64,000 bases of DNA from Marivita sp. (GTDB taxonomy: Bacteria; Pseudomonadota; Alphaproteobacteria; Rhodobacterales; Rhodobacteraceae), in contig NZ_JALEGT010000072.1 of NCBI RefSeq assembly GCF_022763305.1, positions 1 to 64,000 of the forward strand. The letters run 5' to 3'. This document shows positions 18,619 to 27,450 of the stretch, one piece after another. The translations under genes and the position numbers were made by a program. Each line of letters opens with the position of its first letter. Position 1 is the stretch's first letter. The notes under the pieces were generated by a model. It was not told where the DNA came from and ran no database searches. It saw nothing but the letters and a program-made list of their open reading frames with translations.

Positions 18619-19164
18619 ATGAACAAGTACATTTTGATCGCATTCGCGGTCATGGGGTTTGGATTCTATGAATTGTCCGGTGGCGCCGATTTTGAGCCGG
18701 GCACGCAGTCGCTTGTCATCTTTGCGGAACCCAGACCTTCGGAACCTGCCCCCAAACCGCGTCCTGAATTCGTGGCACGGGCCGATACCGGATCGGCCAG
18801 CCTGACGGATATCGCCCCCGTGCGCGCGGTGATCGAGCCTGTCGTGGCTGCGGCCCCTGCTTCCCTCGACAGCGACCCGACCCCTGATGCCGCGACTGCC
18901 GCGACTGCCGCGACCGAAGCTGCCACCGTCTCCGAGCCTGAACCCGGACTGCCGGACATCCTGCCCGATCTGCGATTTGTCGATGGAGACCGGGTGAACC
19001 TGCGCGGTGGTCCGGGCACCGATTATGCTGTCGTGGGCAAGCTCTACCGCAATGACATGGTCGAAATCCTTGCCGATGAAGGCAATGGCTGGCTGCATCT
19101 GCGCGATACGGCAACAGGCGATGAAGGCTGGATCGCCGATTGGCTGGTGACGGCTGCCAATTGA
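18619..19164 (+). CDS. Membrane-anchored SH3b-domain protein
   Basis: 181-residue protein with a short N-terminal hydrophobic anchor or signal (NKYILIAFAVMGFGFYEL), an acidic, Pro/Ala-rich linker (about 35-120), and a C-terminal bacterial SH3 domain (about 121-178: DRVNLRGGPGTDYAVVGKL ... GEGW-like GDEGWIADWLV). Such proteins usually bind cell wall or mediate envelope protein contacts. The start at 18619 was chosen for the GGGGG ribosome site and signal sequence. It is divergent from parC, and the SDR gene follows 1 nt after its stop. Confidence 0.8.
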   Translation: MNKYILIAFAVMGFGFYELSGGADFEPGTQSLVIFAEPRPSEPAPKPRPEFVARADTGSASLTDIAPVRAVIEPVVAAAPASLDSDPTPDAATAATAATEAATVSEPEPGLPDILPDLRFVDGDRVNLRGGPGTDYAVVGKLYRNDMVEILADEGNGWLHLRDTATGDEGWIADWLVTAAN

Positions 19165-19165
19165 C

Positions 19166-19993
19166 GTGACATCGAAGACCGTTCTCATCACCGGATGTTC
19201 GTCCGGAATTGGGCTCGACACCGCGCGGCGGTTGAAGGCGCGGGGGTGGACTGTCTTCGCCTCCTGTCGGGCAGAGGCCGATTGCGCAGCCCGCACCGCC
19301 GAAGGGTTCTTGGCGCCGCAACTGGATTACGAAGACCCCGCCAGCATCGCTCGCTGCGCCGAAGATGTGCTGACGCAAACCGGCGGCACGCTGGACGCGG
19401 TCTTTCATAACGGCGCTTACGCCTTGCCCGGACCAATCGAGGATATTCCTGCTGCAGGTATGCGCGCGCAGTTCGAGGCGAATTTTCTTGGCTGGCACGA
19501 TCTCAACCGCCATGTGATCCCGGCAATGCGCCGCGCCGGTCGGGGGCGTATCCTTTTCAATTCGTCGGTGCTGGGCCTTGTCGGGATGAAGTATCGGGGG
19601 CCCTACGTGGCGACCAAGTTCGCACTGGAAGGCTATGCCGACGTCCTGCGTATGGAGATGGCCGGCACGGGCATTCATGTCGTGCTGATCGAACCCGGCC
19701 CGATCGAAACCGATTTCCGCAAAAACGCGATCAAGCAGTTCGACAAATGGGTGGACTGGCAAAGCTCACCACGGCGGGCGCAGTACGAATCCAGTCTTCT
19801 CGACATGCTCAAGAAGGGGGGCAGTTCCCGCGCGCAATGGCCGGCATCTGCCGTGACGGATGCGGTTCTGGCAGCGCTTACGGCCCCACGTCCCAAGGCA
19901 CGCTACCGGGTCACGACACCCACGCACGCGATGGCCATCGCCCGCCGCCTGTTGCCGACGCGGGCGCTGGACTGGCTTTTGTCCAAAGGCTGA
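19166..19993 (+). CDS. Short-chain dehydrogenase/reductase
   Basis: Classical SDR oxidoreductase of 275 residues, starting at GTG one base after the SH3 gene stop. The cofactor motif TGCSSGIG is near the N terminus, followed by the HNGAY block (NNAG variant), catalytic serine in NSSVLG and the YVATK active-site pair. ASCR after the second strand hints at NADP preference, since an arginine is present. The PGPIETDF tail block is typical of SDRs related to retinol/oxidoreductase subfamilies. The substrate is unknown. Confidence 0.9.
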   Translation: MTSKTVLITGCSSGIGLDTARRLKARGWTVFASCRAEADCAARTAEGFLAPQLDYEDPASIARCAEDVLTQTGGTLDAVFHNGAYALPGPIEDIPAAGMRAQFEANFLGWHDLNRHVIPAMRRAGRGRILFNSSVLGLVGMKYRGPYVATKFALEGYADVLRMEMAGTGIHVVLIEPGPIETDFRKNAIKQFDKWVDWQSSPRRAQYESSLLDMLKKGGSSRAQWPASAVTDAVLAALTAPRPKARYRVTTPTHAMAIARRLLPTRALDWLLSKG

Positions 19994-20061
19994 CTTTTCA
20001 TTCGCCTTGTGGCGCGCTACGGCTACATCCCCGGAAACACCCACCAAGGAAAGACCCTGCC

Positions 20062-20262
20062 ATGTTGCAAGATCCCCTCTTCATCATTGCGGCCATTGCC
20101 TGTCTGGCCGTGGTCGCCGTTCTTCTGTTCGGCATCGGCAGTTTCGCCAAGGGAGGGGAATTCAACAAGAAATACGCCAACAAGGCGATGCGCTGGCGGA
20201 TCATTGCACAATTCGTTGCTGTCATGCTGATCCTGCTGTTCGTCTGGCTGCGAGGAGAGTGA
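20062..20262 (+). CDS. Twin transmembrane helix small protein (HIG1-like)
   Basis: 66-residue protein with two membrane helices (about 6-25 and 45-63) joined by a basic loop (AKGGEFNKKYANKAMRWR). This matches the alphaproteobacterial twin-TM/HIG1-like small proteins, relatives of respiratory supercomplex factors. The correct start is the ATG at 20062 with AAGGA upstream; the track shows a longer 171-residue frame that starts inside the SDR gene. The cobalamin adenosyltransferase starts 3 nt after its stop. Confidence 0.8.
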   Translation: MLQDPLFIIAAIACLAVVAVLLFGIGSFAKGGEFNKKYANKAMRWRIIAQFVAVMLILLFVWLRGE

Positions 20263-20265
20263 AGC

Positions 20266-20838
20266 ATGGTCGTTCTGAACAAGATCTACACGAAGACAGG
20301 CGATGACGGGGAAACCGCGCTGGGCAACGGGGCGCGGGTCGCCAAGCATTCGATGCGGGTGACGGCCTATGGCACCGTGGACGAACTCAACTCGATCGTC
20401 GGTCTTGCCCGGCTGCATGCCGACGGCGACATCGACCAGAGCCTGTCGCGCATCCAGAATGACCTGTTCGATCTCGGGGCGGACCTGTGCCGGCCGGACA
20501 TGGAAAAAGATGTAGAGGCCGAATACACGCCGCTGCGCATCGTTGCATCCCAGGTAAAACGGCTTGAGGCCGAAATCGACGCGATGAATGGCAAGTTGGC
20601 GCCGCTGCGCAGCTTCATTCTGCCCGGAGGATCAGCGCTGTCGGCCCATCTGCACCAGTGCCGCACCGTGGCGCGAAGGGCTGAACGGCTGACGGTGGAG
20701 CTGGCCACGATGGAAAGCGCCAATCCGGATGCGGTCAAGTATCTCAACCGGCTGAGCGATTGGTTCTTTGTGGCTGCCCGCATTGCCAATGATGATGGTA
20801 AGGCGGATGTGCTCTGGGTTCCCGGGGCAAACCGCTAG
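20266..20838 (+). CDS. Cob(I)yrinic acid a,c-diamide adenosyltransferase, PduO type
   Basis: Transfers the adenosyl group of ATP to cob(I)alamin to make coenzyme B12. The 190-residue protein has the N-terminal KIYTKTGDDGETALGNG ATP-binding block, the AYGTVDELNS motif and the C-terminal YLNRLSDWFFVAAR motif of the PduO/MMAB family. A strong AGGAGAG ribosome site precedes the ATG. Adenosylcobalamin is the cofactor of ethylmalonyl-CoA and methylmalonyl-CoA mutases, so this gene is functionally linked to the pathway of mcd although not in its operon. Confidence 0.93.
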   Translation: MVVLNKIYTKTGDDGETALGNGARVAKHSMRVTAYGTVDELNSIVGLARLHADGDIDQSLSRIQNDLFDLGADLCRPDMEKDVEAEYTPLRIVASQVKRLEAEIDAMNGKLAPLRSFILPGGSALSAHLHQCRTVARRAERLTVELATMESANPDAVKYLNRLSDWFFVAARIANDDGKADVLWVPGANR

Positions 20839-20864
20839 GACAGGCCGTTTTGGTCGGCCAATAC

Positions 20865-20888
20865 GGGCGATGCGTCGTCGCATCGCCC
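20865..20888. terminator. Bidirectional terminator between adenosyltransferase and DUF1244 genes
   Basis: GGGCGATGCG-TCGT-CGCATCGCCC is a perfect 10-bp stem with a 4-nt loop, situated between convergent genes. T tracts are poor on both sides, but position and strength suggest termination. Confidence 0.7.
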
Positions 20889-20899
20889 CGCCGCGGGGA

Positions 20900-21220
20900 T
20901 CACCCTTGCTTGTCGGTCACGTTTTCCTTGAACGCCACGTCGAACGCCGCTTTTTGCGCGTCTGACGCCTCGGTCTGGTAACGCGCTTTCCATTCCGACA
21001 TGGGCATCCCGTAGAACGCCTCGCGCCCCGCATCTTTGTCCATCTCGATGCCGCGCGCGTTGGCCGCTTCCTGATACCAGCGGCTCAGGCAATTGCGGCA
21101 GAATCCCGTCAGGTTCATCATGTCGATGTTCTGAACGTCCGGGCGATCCTCGATGAGGTGCTGCCGCAAGCGGCGGAATGCGGCGGCTTCGATCTCGATT
21201 TGGGTTTGTTCGTCCATCAT
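20900..21220 (-). CDS. DUF1244 domain protein
   Basis: 106-residue soluble protein with the conserved core LRQHLIEDRPDVQNIDMMNLTGFCRNCLSRWYQ and GMPMSEWKARYQ, which identifies the small alphaproteobacterial DUF1244 family. The CRNC cysteine pair could bind metal or be redox active, but no function is established. It starts 13 nt after the N-formylglutamate amidohydrolase stop with an AGGAG ribosome site, and is therefore likely co-transcribed with it. Confidence 0.88.
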   Translation of the reverse strand: MMDEQTQIEIEAAAFRRLRQHLIEDRPDVQNIDMMNLTGFCRNCLSRWYQEAANARGIEMDKDAGREAFYGMPMSEWKARYQTEASDAQKAAFDVAFKENVTDKQG

Positions 21221-21233
21221 TGGTCTCCTCGGG

Positions 21234-21971
21234 TCAGTCCGTCACCTGCGCCAGAGCTTTGGCCAGCAGCGGCGCCAGCCGTTGGCCCCAGGCCAGCTGC
21301 GTCGCGTCGGTGGCGATCAGGTCGTTGCGCAGTTCGATAAGTGTGTTCAACCGGCCGTGATGCAAGGCATGTCTATCGATCGCATCGCCGGGCAGGTGGC
21401 CAGGATAGGGCTCATTGCGCCCCACGACGAGGTCGGGTTCGGCCTCGAGCGCCGCAATGAACGGGTCCGACAGGCGCCGGTCGTAGGCATGCAGGATGCC
21501 GACATGCCACGGGCGGCTGGGCCGCCCCTTGAGTTGGCGGGTGAAGGAATGGACGGCCACAATCACCGTGTCGTCGCGCCGTGCCGCGAACTCGGCCAGC
21601 GCATCGTGGTAAGGCCGGTAGTAGGCGGTCATGCGACGTTCCCGTTCGGCTGCATCGACACAGCGGTTTCCCGGGATGACCGATCCGTCATAGAGCCGCA
21701 TCACCAGCGTCGGATCATCCTCGCCCCGGTTCGGGTCAATCACGAGGCGCGAGAAGTTGGACAGGAGCGCCGTGCCGCCCAAAGCATCGGCAAGCGCGCG
21801 CGTGACGCCGGCTGCGCCGGGGTCATAGGCGATGTGCCGCGTCATGTCCGACTCGGGCAGACCGAGAGTCCCGCCCAGATCGGGCGGCACGGTGTTGGTG
21901 GCATGGTCACAGGTGATCAACCAGCGCGAAGACCGGTTCTCTCCATGCACGGTGAATGGTACATATGTCAT
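21234..21971 (-). CDS. N-formylglutamate amidohydrolase-family enzyme
   Basis: Predicted zinc hydrolase that releases formate from N-formyl-L-glutamate (end of one histidine-degradation branch) or acts on related N-acyl amino acids. The 245-residue product shows ITCDHATNTVPPDLG near the N terminus, HIAYDPGAAGVTRALAD, LVIDPNRGEDDPTLV and VHSFTRQLKGRPRPW-like blocks of the FGase family. The start is the ATG at 21971, with AGGAG 11 nt upstream. No hut genes are nearby, so the physiological substrate is uncertain. Co-directional with the DUF1244 gene. Confidence 0.87.
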   Translation of the reverse strand: MTYVPFTVHGENRSSRWLITCDHATNTVPPDLGGTLGLPESDMTRHIAYDPGAAGVTRALADALGGTALLSNFSRLVIDPNRGEDDPTLVMRLYDGSVIPGNRCVDAAERERRMTAYYRPYHDALAEFAARRDDTVIVAVHSFTRQLKGRPSRPWHVGILHAYDRRLSDPFIAALEAEPDLVVGRNEPYPGHLPGDAIDRHALHHGRLNTLIELRNDLIATDATQLAWGQRLAPLLAKALAQVTD

Positions 21972-22047
21972 AGGTCTGTGATCTCCTGCGCGCATCAGAT
22001 AGTTGAGTTGCGCCGGAAAGGGAAATGGGCAATAACCCGAACCGGAA

Positions 22048-22059
22048 GTTAGCGGTAAC
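22048..22059. promoter_or_regulatory. GTTAGCGGTAAC operator-like palindrome upstream of pyk
   Basis: GTTA-GCGG-TAAC has perfect 4-bp outer arms around a GC-rich centre. It lies about 94 bp before the pyk start, in the divergent spacer shared with the N-formylglutamate amidohydrolase. It resembles the two boxes upstream of pckA, so one LacI-family regulator may act at both; CceR is the natural candidate. Confidence 0.55.
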
Positions 22060-22152
22060 ATGACCATGTCAGCCTGCCCGCGACCGGGCAGGGCAGAGTG
22101 CCCTGACAAGCTGGGGCGTCGCCCCGAACACAGGTGAAGGACGGAATTCCTG

Positions 22153-23598
22153 ATGAGACGTTTGCGGAGTGTGAAAATCGTGGCCACCCTTGGCCCCGCG
22201 TCAAGCAGCTACGAGATGATCCGGGCCCTGCACGAGGCCGGGGCAGATGTCTTTCGTCTGAACATGAGCCACGGCAGCCATGCCGAGATCGCCGAACGCC
22301 ACGCTACCATCCGAAAGGTCGAACAGGATCTCGACAGCACGATCGGCATTCTGGCCGATCTTCAGGGGCCGAAGCTGCGGGTCGGTGTCTTTGCAAATGG
22401 CGAGGAAGACCTTGTCGAAGGTGCCGCTTTCCGGCTCGACCTCGCGGACGAGGAGGGCAGCGCCTCGCGGGTCACGCTGCCCCACCCGGAGATCTTTGCC
22501 GCGCTCGAACCCGGTGCGCACCTGCTTGTGAATGATGGCAAAATCCGCCTTCGGGTCGAAGCCTGCGGTGCTGATTTCGCGGATTGCAAGGTCATCACCG
22601 GCGGTACGATTTCCAACCGCAAGGGCGTGAACGTGCCGGACGTGGTGTTGCCGCTCGCGGCACTGTCCGAAAAGGATCGCGACGATCTGGAATTCGTGGC
22701 CGATCTGGGTGTCGACTGGCTCGCGCTCAGTTTCGTGCAACGCGCGCAGGACGTGATCGAGGCGCGTGAGTTGTGCAAGGGCCGCGCGGCGATCCTGTCG
22801 AAGATCGAGAAGCCCGCAGGCGTCAAGGCTTTCGACGAAATCCTCGAGGTGTCCGACGGCATCATGGTGGCACGGGGCGATCTTGGTGTTGAACTTCCCG
22901 TTCAGAACGTGCCGCCGATTCAGAAGCGCCTGATCCGTCGCTGCCGTGCCGCTGCCAAGCCGGTGATCGTGGCGACGCAGATGCTCGAATCGATGATCGA
23001 GTCTCCCATGCCGACCCGGGCCGAGGTATCCGACGTGGCGACGGCGATCTACGAAGGGTCAGACGCAATCATGCTGTCCGCCGAATCCGCGGCCGGGGAT
23101 TACCCGGTCGAGGCTGTGACAACGATGAACAACGTCGCCGTCGAGGTGGAAAGCGATCCCACCTATACCGAGATCATCGAGGCGTCGCGTGCCGCGAAGC
23201 GCGCGACCGTGGCGGACGGCATTGTCGCCGCCGCCCGCGAGATTGCCGAGACAACGGATATCAAGGCGATCTGCTGTTATACATCTTCGGGAACAACCGC
23301 GCTTCTGACGGCGCGGGAACGTCCGCGTGTACCGATCATCGCCATGACCAATTCCGTACGCACCGCGCGCCGCCTTGCCCTGACTTGGGGAACGGAATGT
23401 GTCATCACGGGTGAACTCGAGCGCTTCAAGCAAGCGGTCGTGAACGCGGCCCGTGCCGCGCGGTCGGGCGGATATGCGGAGCCTGCGGATCAGATCCTCG
23501 TGACGGCCGGTGTGCCCTTCAACACGCCCGGCACGACGAACATTCTGCGCGTTGCGCCTTGTGACGAACGTTTGATCTACAACACCGATCCGGAGTAA
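22153..23598 (+). CDS. pyk: Pyruvate kinase
   Basis: Converts PEP and ADP to pyruvate and ATP. The 481-residue length is standard. The N-terminal VKIVATLGPASSS, substrate loop FRLNMSHGSH, catalytic-lysine region ILSKIEKPAGV (pyruvate kinase signature), MVARGDLGVE and VATQMLESMIESPMPTRAEVSDVA are all present. AAGGA lies about 12 nt before the ATG. It opposes PckA at the PEP node, and both genes have GTTAGCG-type boxes upstream. Confidence 0.97.
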   Translation: MRRLRSVKIVATLGPASSSYEMIRALHEAGADVFRLNMSHGSHAEIAERHATIRKVEQDLDSTIGILADLQGPKLRVGVFANGEEDLVEGAAFRLDLADEEGSASRVTLPHPEIFAALEPGAHLLVNDGKIRLRVEACGADFADCKVITGGTISNRKGVNVPDVVLPLAALSEKDRDDLEFVADLGVDWLALSFVQRAQDVIEARELCKGRAAILSKIEKPAGVKAFDEILEVSDGIMVARGDLGVELPVQNVPPIQKRLIRRCRAAAKPVIVATQMLESMIESPMPTRAEVSDVATAIYEGSDAIMLSAESAAGDYPVEAVTTMNNVAVEVESDPTYTEIIEASRAAKRATVADGIVAAAREIAETTDIKAICCYTSSGTTALLTARERPRVPIIAMTNSVRTARRLALTWGTECVITGELERFKQAVVNAARAARSGGYAEPADQILVTAGVPFNTPGTTNILRVAPCDERLIYNTDPE

Positions 23599-23633
23599 TC
23601 TGTCCCACGTGTAACCAGTGGGAGCAGGGTGCA

Positions 23634-23855
23634 ATGGATCCTGACACGCTTTTTGTTATCGGCCTCGGGCTTGGGGTTCTGTCCATTCCCGCGGTCGTGT
23701 CCTCCATATCCAAAGGTGACAGGCCCCGGATCGCCACGATCACGCTCATGATCGCGGGAACGATGATCGTCTGGGCCATCTCGAATAAACCGGGGGGATA
23801 TTCGATCGAGAACATCCCCGCAGTCGTCGCCCGAGTGCTGAAGGACTTTACCTAG
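23634..23855 (+). CDS. Small two-helix membrane protein
   Basis: 73-residue protein with hydrophobic segments at about 6-24 and 34-51 separated by a polar turn (SSISKGDRPR). It has no known motif. It starts 35 nt after pyk with GGGAG upstream, and that ribosome site overlaps the 3' arm of a 6-bp hairpin (TCCCAC...GTGGGA), which could modulate its translation. Probably co-transcribed with pyk. Function unknown. Confidence 0.65.
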   Translation: MDPDTLFVIGLGLGVLSIPAVVSSISKGDRPRIATITLMIAGTMIVWAISNKPGGYSIENIPAVVARVLKDFT

Positions 23856-23979
23856 ACCCCGTTTGTTTTTGTGACGTTCGATCACAGTAGATCCATCAGG
23901 AATATGCCTTTAGCTATTCTCTGACATGCAGCGCCCGGCCCGCACAGGCGGCCGGGCGGTGTTTTGGGAGGAGGATGGG

Positions 23980-25701
23980 ATGACAGAGGACATGCGTCCT
24001 TGGACGGCATTTTACGGGCCGGCGGTCCGGAAGGACATCGATACAGCGTCGTATCGGACACTTGCGGATCTGATCCGCTCGGTCTCGGGAAGTTACGGGC
24101 AGGCGCCCGCTTTCACGACATGTTTGCCGAACGGCATGAACGGCACGCTGAGCTTTCAGCAGGTGGACGAGATGTCCGATGCCTTCGCGGTCTACCTTCG
24201 CAAAGTCGCCGGCCTTCGGCAGGGCGACCGGGTCGCGCTGCAGATGCCGAATTGCCTTTCCTTCCCGGTTGCCGCCTTCGGCATCCTCAAGGCGGGCTGT
24301 ATCCTAGTAAACGTGAACCCGCTCTATACGGCCGAGGAAATGGCCAAGCAGTTCACGGATGCGGAACCGCATGCGCTGGTCATCGTGGACATGTTCGCCG
24401 ACAAGATCCCGGCAGCCACCCAAGGACATCCGATCCCAAACATCATTGTCACGCGGGTTGCCGAATTCCTGCCCTCCTTGCCACGCGGGATTGTCGGCCT
24501 GGTGCAGAAGCACTGGGACAAGTCCGTCAAGCCGGTCGAAGTGGCCCATATCCGCCTGCCCGATGCGTTGGCCGCTGGGCGTGATCACATGCAGCGTGAA
24601 CGCATTGCGCCGGATGTCTATTCTCAGAGCGTCGATGCGCATGACGTGGCCTGCCTTCAGTATACCGGCGGTACGACCGGCGTGGCCAAGGGCGCGATGC
24701 TGACCCATGCCAATCTCATCATGAACATGGAACAGACGATGGAGATGCTGGAGGGTGTCGAGAAGGGCAGGGAAACCGCCCTGACTGCGCTGCCGCTCTA
24801 TCACATCTTCGCCTTCACGGTGAACATGCTGGCGTTCTACTGGCTCGGTGCGCGCAACATCCTGATCCCGAACCCCCGGCCCTTGTCGAACCTCAAGCGG
24901 GCGTTCGAGAACTACAAGATCACCTGGATGAGCGGGGTGAACACGTTGTTCAACGGTCTGACGAACGAGGTTTGGTTCACCGACAGCCCGCCCAAGTATC
25001 TCAAGTTTTCCTCTGCCGGCGGCATGGCGCTTCAGGCCGCTGTGGCACAGAAATGGGAAGGGATCACCGGAAAACCTGTCCTGCAGGGCTACGGTCTCAC
25101 CGAAACCTCGCCGGTTCTGACGTTCAATCCTTTGGGAAAAACGCGGGATGGCTCCATCGGGATCCCGGTGCCCGGCACGATGGTGGCCTGTCTGGATGAG
25201 AGCGGCCAGCCCGTGGCACAGGGCGAAACCGGCGAGATCGCGGCCAAAGGCCCGCAGATCATGGCCGGGTACTGGAACAAGCCTGATGAAACCGCACATG
25301 CCCTACGTGATGGATGGTTCCTGACCGGCGACATCGGTGTCATGGACCCGGATGGGTATTTCCGTATTGTCGACCGCAAGAAGGACATGGTGGTTGTTTC
25401 CGGCTTCAACGTCTATCCGAACGAGGTCGAGGACTGCCTTGCCGGACATCCCGGCATCCTTGAGGCAGCGGTGATCGGCGTGCCAGACGATGCCACCGGC
25501 GAAGCGGTGAAGGCTTTTGTCGTAAAACGCGACAGCGGGTTGTCCGAGGCTGACATCCGCGCCCACTGCAAGGCGCATCTGACCGCCTACAAGGTGCCCA
25601 AGCGGGTCGAATTCCGCGATGAGTTGCCGAAATCGAACGTTGGTAAAATCCTCAGAAAAGACCTGCGCGCCGAGGAACTGGCCCGCATCGCGGCGGAGTA
25701 A
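23980..25701 (+). CDS. fadD: Long-chain-fatty-acid--CoA ligase
   Basis: ATP-dependent acyl-CoA synthetase of the AMP-forming (ANL) superfamily, 573 residues. The P-loop motif YTGGTTGVAKGA, the gate region PLYHIF, QGYGLTETSP, TGDIGVMDPDGYFRIVDRKKD and the C-terminal catalytic lysine in PKSNVGKILRKDL are all present. The start was set at the ATG at 23980, with GGAGGA just upstream; the track's frame adds 18 residues. A BASS-family transporter gene follows by 5 nt, so ligand uptake and activation may be coupled. Chain-length preference cannot be read from the sequence. Confidence 0.92.
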   Translation: MTEDMRPWTAFYGPAVRKDIDTASYRTLADLIRSVSGSYGQAPAFTTCLPNGMNGTLSFQQVDEMSDAFAVYLRKVAGLRQGDRVALQMPNCLSFPVAAFGILKAGCILVNVNPLYTAEEMAKQFTDAEPHALVIVDMFADKIPAATQGHPIPNIIVTRVAEFLPSLPRGIVGLVQKHWDKSVKPVEVAHIRLPDALAAGRDHMQRERIAPDVYSQSVDAHDVACLQYTGGTTGVAKGAMLTHANLIMNMEQTMEMLEGVEKGRETALTALPLYHIFAFTVNMLAFYWLGARNILIPNPRPLSNLKRAFENYKITWMSGVNTLFNGLTNEVWFTDSPPKYLKFSSAGGMALQAAVAQKWEGITGKPVLQGYGLTETSPVLTFNPLGKTRDGSIGIPVPGTMVACLDESGQPVAQGETGEIAAKGPQIMAGYWNKPDETAHALRDGWFLTGDIGVMDPDGYFRIVDRKKDMVVVSGFNVYPNEVEDCLAGHPGILEAAVIGVPDDATGEAVKAFVVKRDSGLSEADIRAHCKAHLTAYKVPKRVEFRDELPKSNVGKILRKDLRAEELARIAAE

Positions 25702-25706
25702 TCGGC

Positions 25707-26588
25707 ATGGTTGGAGCTTTCGAACAGGCGCTGCTGGCGCTGATGATCTTCGTCATCATGCTGGGCATGGGCGCATCCCTCACGCCGCGCGATTTCTATC
25801 TGGCCCTGCGGCGGCCCTATGGCCTCGCCATCGGCGTGATCTCGCAATACGGGTTTATGCCATTGATCGGGTTTCTTCTGGCGACCTTTCTGGTCGTTCC
25901 CGAAGCCATCGCGCTGGGCATTCTCATCATGGCCTGTATGCCGGGTGGGACGACCTCGAACATCTTTACCTACTTCTCCAAGGGCAATCTGGCGCTGTCG
26001 GTTCTGATGACGGTGACATCGACCGTGACCGGGGTCGTGATGATTCCGCTGGTGCTGCTGCTCTACGCGTCTGCGCTCGATCTCGAGATCCCGCGCGAGA
26101 ACATCATCGTCACGCTGGTTCTGCTGCTGGTTCCGGTGGCCATCGGGATGGTGCTGCGGAAACTGAGCGCAAATGTGGGCGCTGTGACGGAATTCTTCGG
26201 GTCTGCGCTGGCGCTTTTCTTCATCATCTTCCTGATGGTCAGCTGGATTCCGCGAAACTGGCAGTTCCTTCTGGAAACGACGTCCGCCACGTATGTTGCC
26301 TCGATTGGGCTGGGGCTGTTCGGGATCACCATCGGCTATCTGTTCGCCCGCGCGCTGCGGCTGCATCCCCGGAATGCGCGGACCGTGGCGCTTGAGACCG
26401 GTATCCAGAACGGGCCGCTGGCGATTGCCATCATCGTCTTCACCTTCGAGGGGGCCGAGGCGCAGGCGATCATGGCGGTTCCGGTGCTCTATTCGCTCTT
26501 CATCGTGATCGTTTCGACCTGCGTGACATTGGTGTTCCGCCGCGCCAATACGGCGGCTGAGCAGAAAATACCCGACAGCCTGCTTTGA
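25707..26588 (+). CDS. Bile acid:sodium symporter (BASS) family transporter
   Basis: Inner-membrane sodium-coupled transporter with about nine hydrophobic helices in 293 residues. Conserved family segments GMGASLTPRDF, ACMPGGTTSNIFTYFSKGNLALSV (the unwound helix and sodium site) and ETGIQNGPLAIAI are visible. Substrates of bacterial BASS proteins are organic acids, including keto acids and pantoate; the actual one is unknown. It sits 5 nt downstream of fadD on the same strand, suggesting uptake of an acid that the ligase activates. Confidence 0.88.
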   Translation: MVGAFEQALLALMIFVIMLGMGASLTPRDFYLALRRPYGLAIGVISQYGFMPLIGFLLATFLVVPEAIALGILIMACMPGGTTSNIFTYFSKGNLALSVLMTVTSTVTGVVMIPLVLLLYASALDLEIPRENIIVTLVLLLVPVAIGMVLRKLSANVGAVTEFFGSALALFFIIFLMVSWIPRNWQFLLETTSATYVASIGLGLFGITIGYLFARALRLHPRNARTVALETGIQNGPLAIAIIVFTFEGAEAQAIMAVPVLYSLFIVIVSTCVTLVFRRANTAAEQKIPDSLL

Positions 26589-26699
26589 AACAGTTGCATT
26601 GCCCTCAAACCCCGCCTATACGGCGCGCTCTACCCGCGGGACCGGTCGAGTTGGCATACCGAGTCGCGCGTTAAACCGACCCAAGTACAGGAGACGGAA

Positions 26700-26900
26700 A
26701 TGCCGAAGATGAAGACGAAGTCGAGCTGCAAAAAGCGGTTCAAGGTGACGGCCACGGGCCGCATCAAGGCGGGTCAGGCCGGCAAGCGCCATGGCATGAT
26801 CAAGCGCCACAAGAAGTTCATCCGCGATGCGCGCGGAACAACCACGCTGTCCAAGCCTGATGAAGGTATCATCAAGCCGATGATGCCCTACGCGCGCTAA
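26700..26900 (+). CDS. rpmI: 50S ribosomal protein L35
   Basis: 66-residue basic ribosomal protein, starting [20 protein letters not shown] and ending in MMPYAR, typical of L35. AGGAGA precedes the ATG. rplT follows by 12 nt. infC, often upstream in other bacteria, is not next to it here. Confidence 0.97.
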   Translation: MPKMKTKSSCKKRFKVTATGRIKAGQAGKRHGMIKRHKKFIRDARGTTTLSKPDEGIIKPMMPYAR

Positions 26901-26912
26901 GGAGGAAGAACC

Positions 26913-27278
26913 ATGTCCCGAGTAAAAGGCGGAACCACCACACACGCCCGTCACAAGAAGGTCATCAAGGCCGCCAAAGGTTACTATGGCCGCCGCAAGA
27001 ACACCTTCAAGGTTGCACGTCAGGCCGTCGACAAGGCCAACCAGTACGCCACACGCGACCGCAAGAACCGCAAGCGCAATTTCCGTGCGCTGTGGATCCA
27101 GCGGATCAACGCGGCTGTGCGTCTGCATGACGAAGCGCTGACATATTCCCGCTTCATCAACGGCCTGAACCTAGCCGGCATCGAAGTGGACCGCAAAGTG
27201 CTGGCCGATCTGGCCGTGCACGAGCCCGAAGCCTTCGGCGCAATCGTCGCCCAGGCCAAAGGCGCGCTGGCCGCATAA
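26913..27278 (+). CDS. rplT: 50S ribosomal protein L20
   Basis: 121-residue basic ribosomal protein needed for early 50S assembly. It begins [16 protein letters not shown] and contains the [19 protein letters not shown] signature of L20. It has an AAGGAGG ribosome site and is co-transcribed with rpmI. A canonical terminator follows at 27304. Confidence 0.98.
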   Translation: MSRVKGGTTTHARHKKVIKAAKGYYGRRKNTFKVARQAVDKANQYATRDRKNRKRNFRALWIQRINAAVRLHDEALTYSRFINGLNLAGIEVDRKVLADLAVHEPEAFGAIVAQAKGALAA

Positions 27279-27301
27279 GCGACCCACAATAATAAGCTTT
27301 G

Positions 27302-27331
27302 AAAGCCCTGCCGGACTGGCGGGGCTTTTTT
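27302..27331 (+). terminator. Rho-independent terminator of rpmI-rplT
   Basis: AGCCCTGCC-GGACT-GGCGGGGCT followed by a run of six T: a classical intrinsic terminator 23 nt after the rplT stop. Confidence 0.92.
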
Positions 27332-27450
27332 GATTCTCCGGATGGCATACCGGATTTTGCCGAATTGATAACGCTACCAAAGTTTCCCTAGCGTCATGGG
27401 GGCGCTCTTGGCACTTTCGGATCAGAACAGCAAAAATCTGGGAGGAATTT

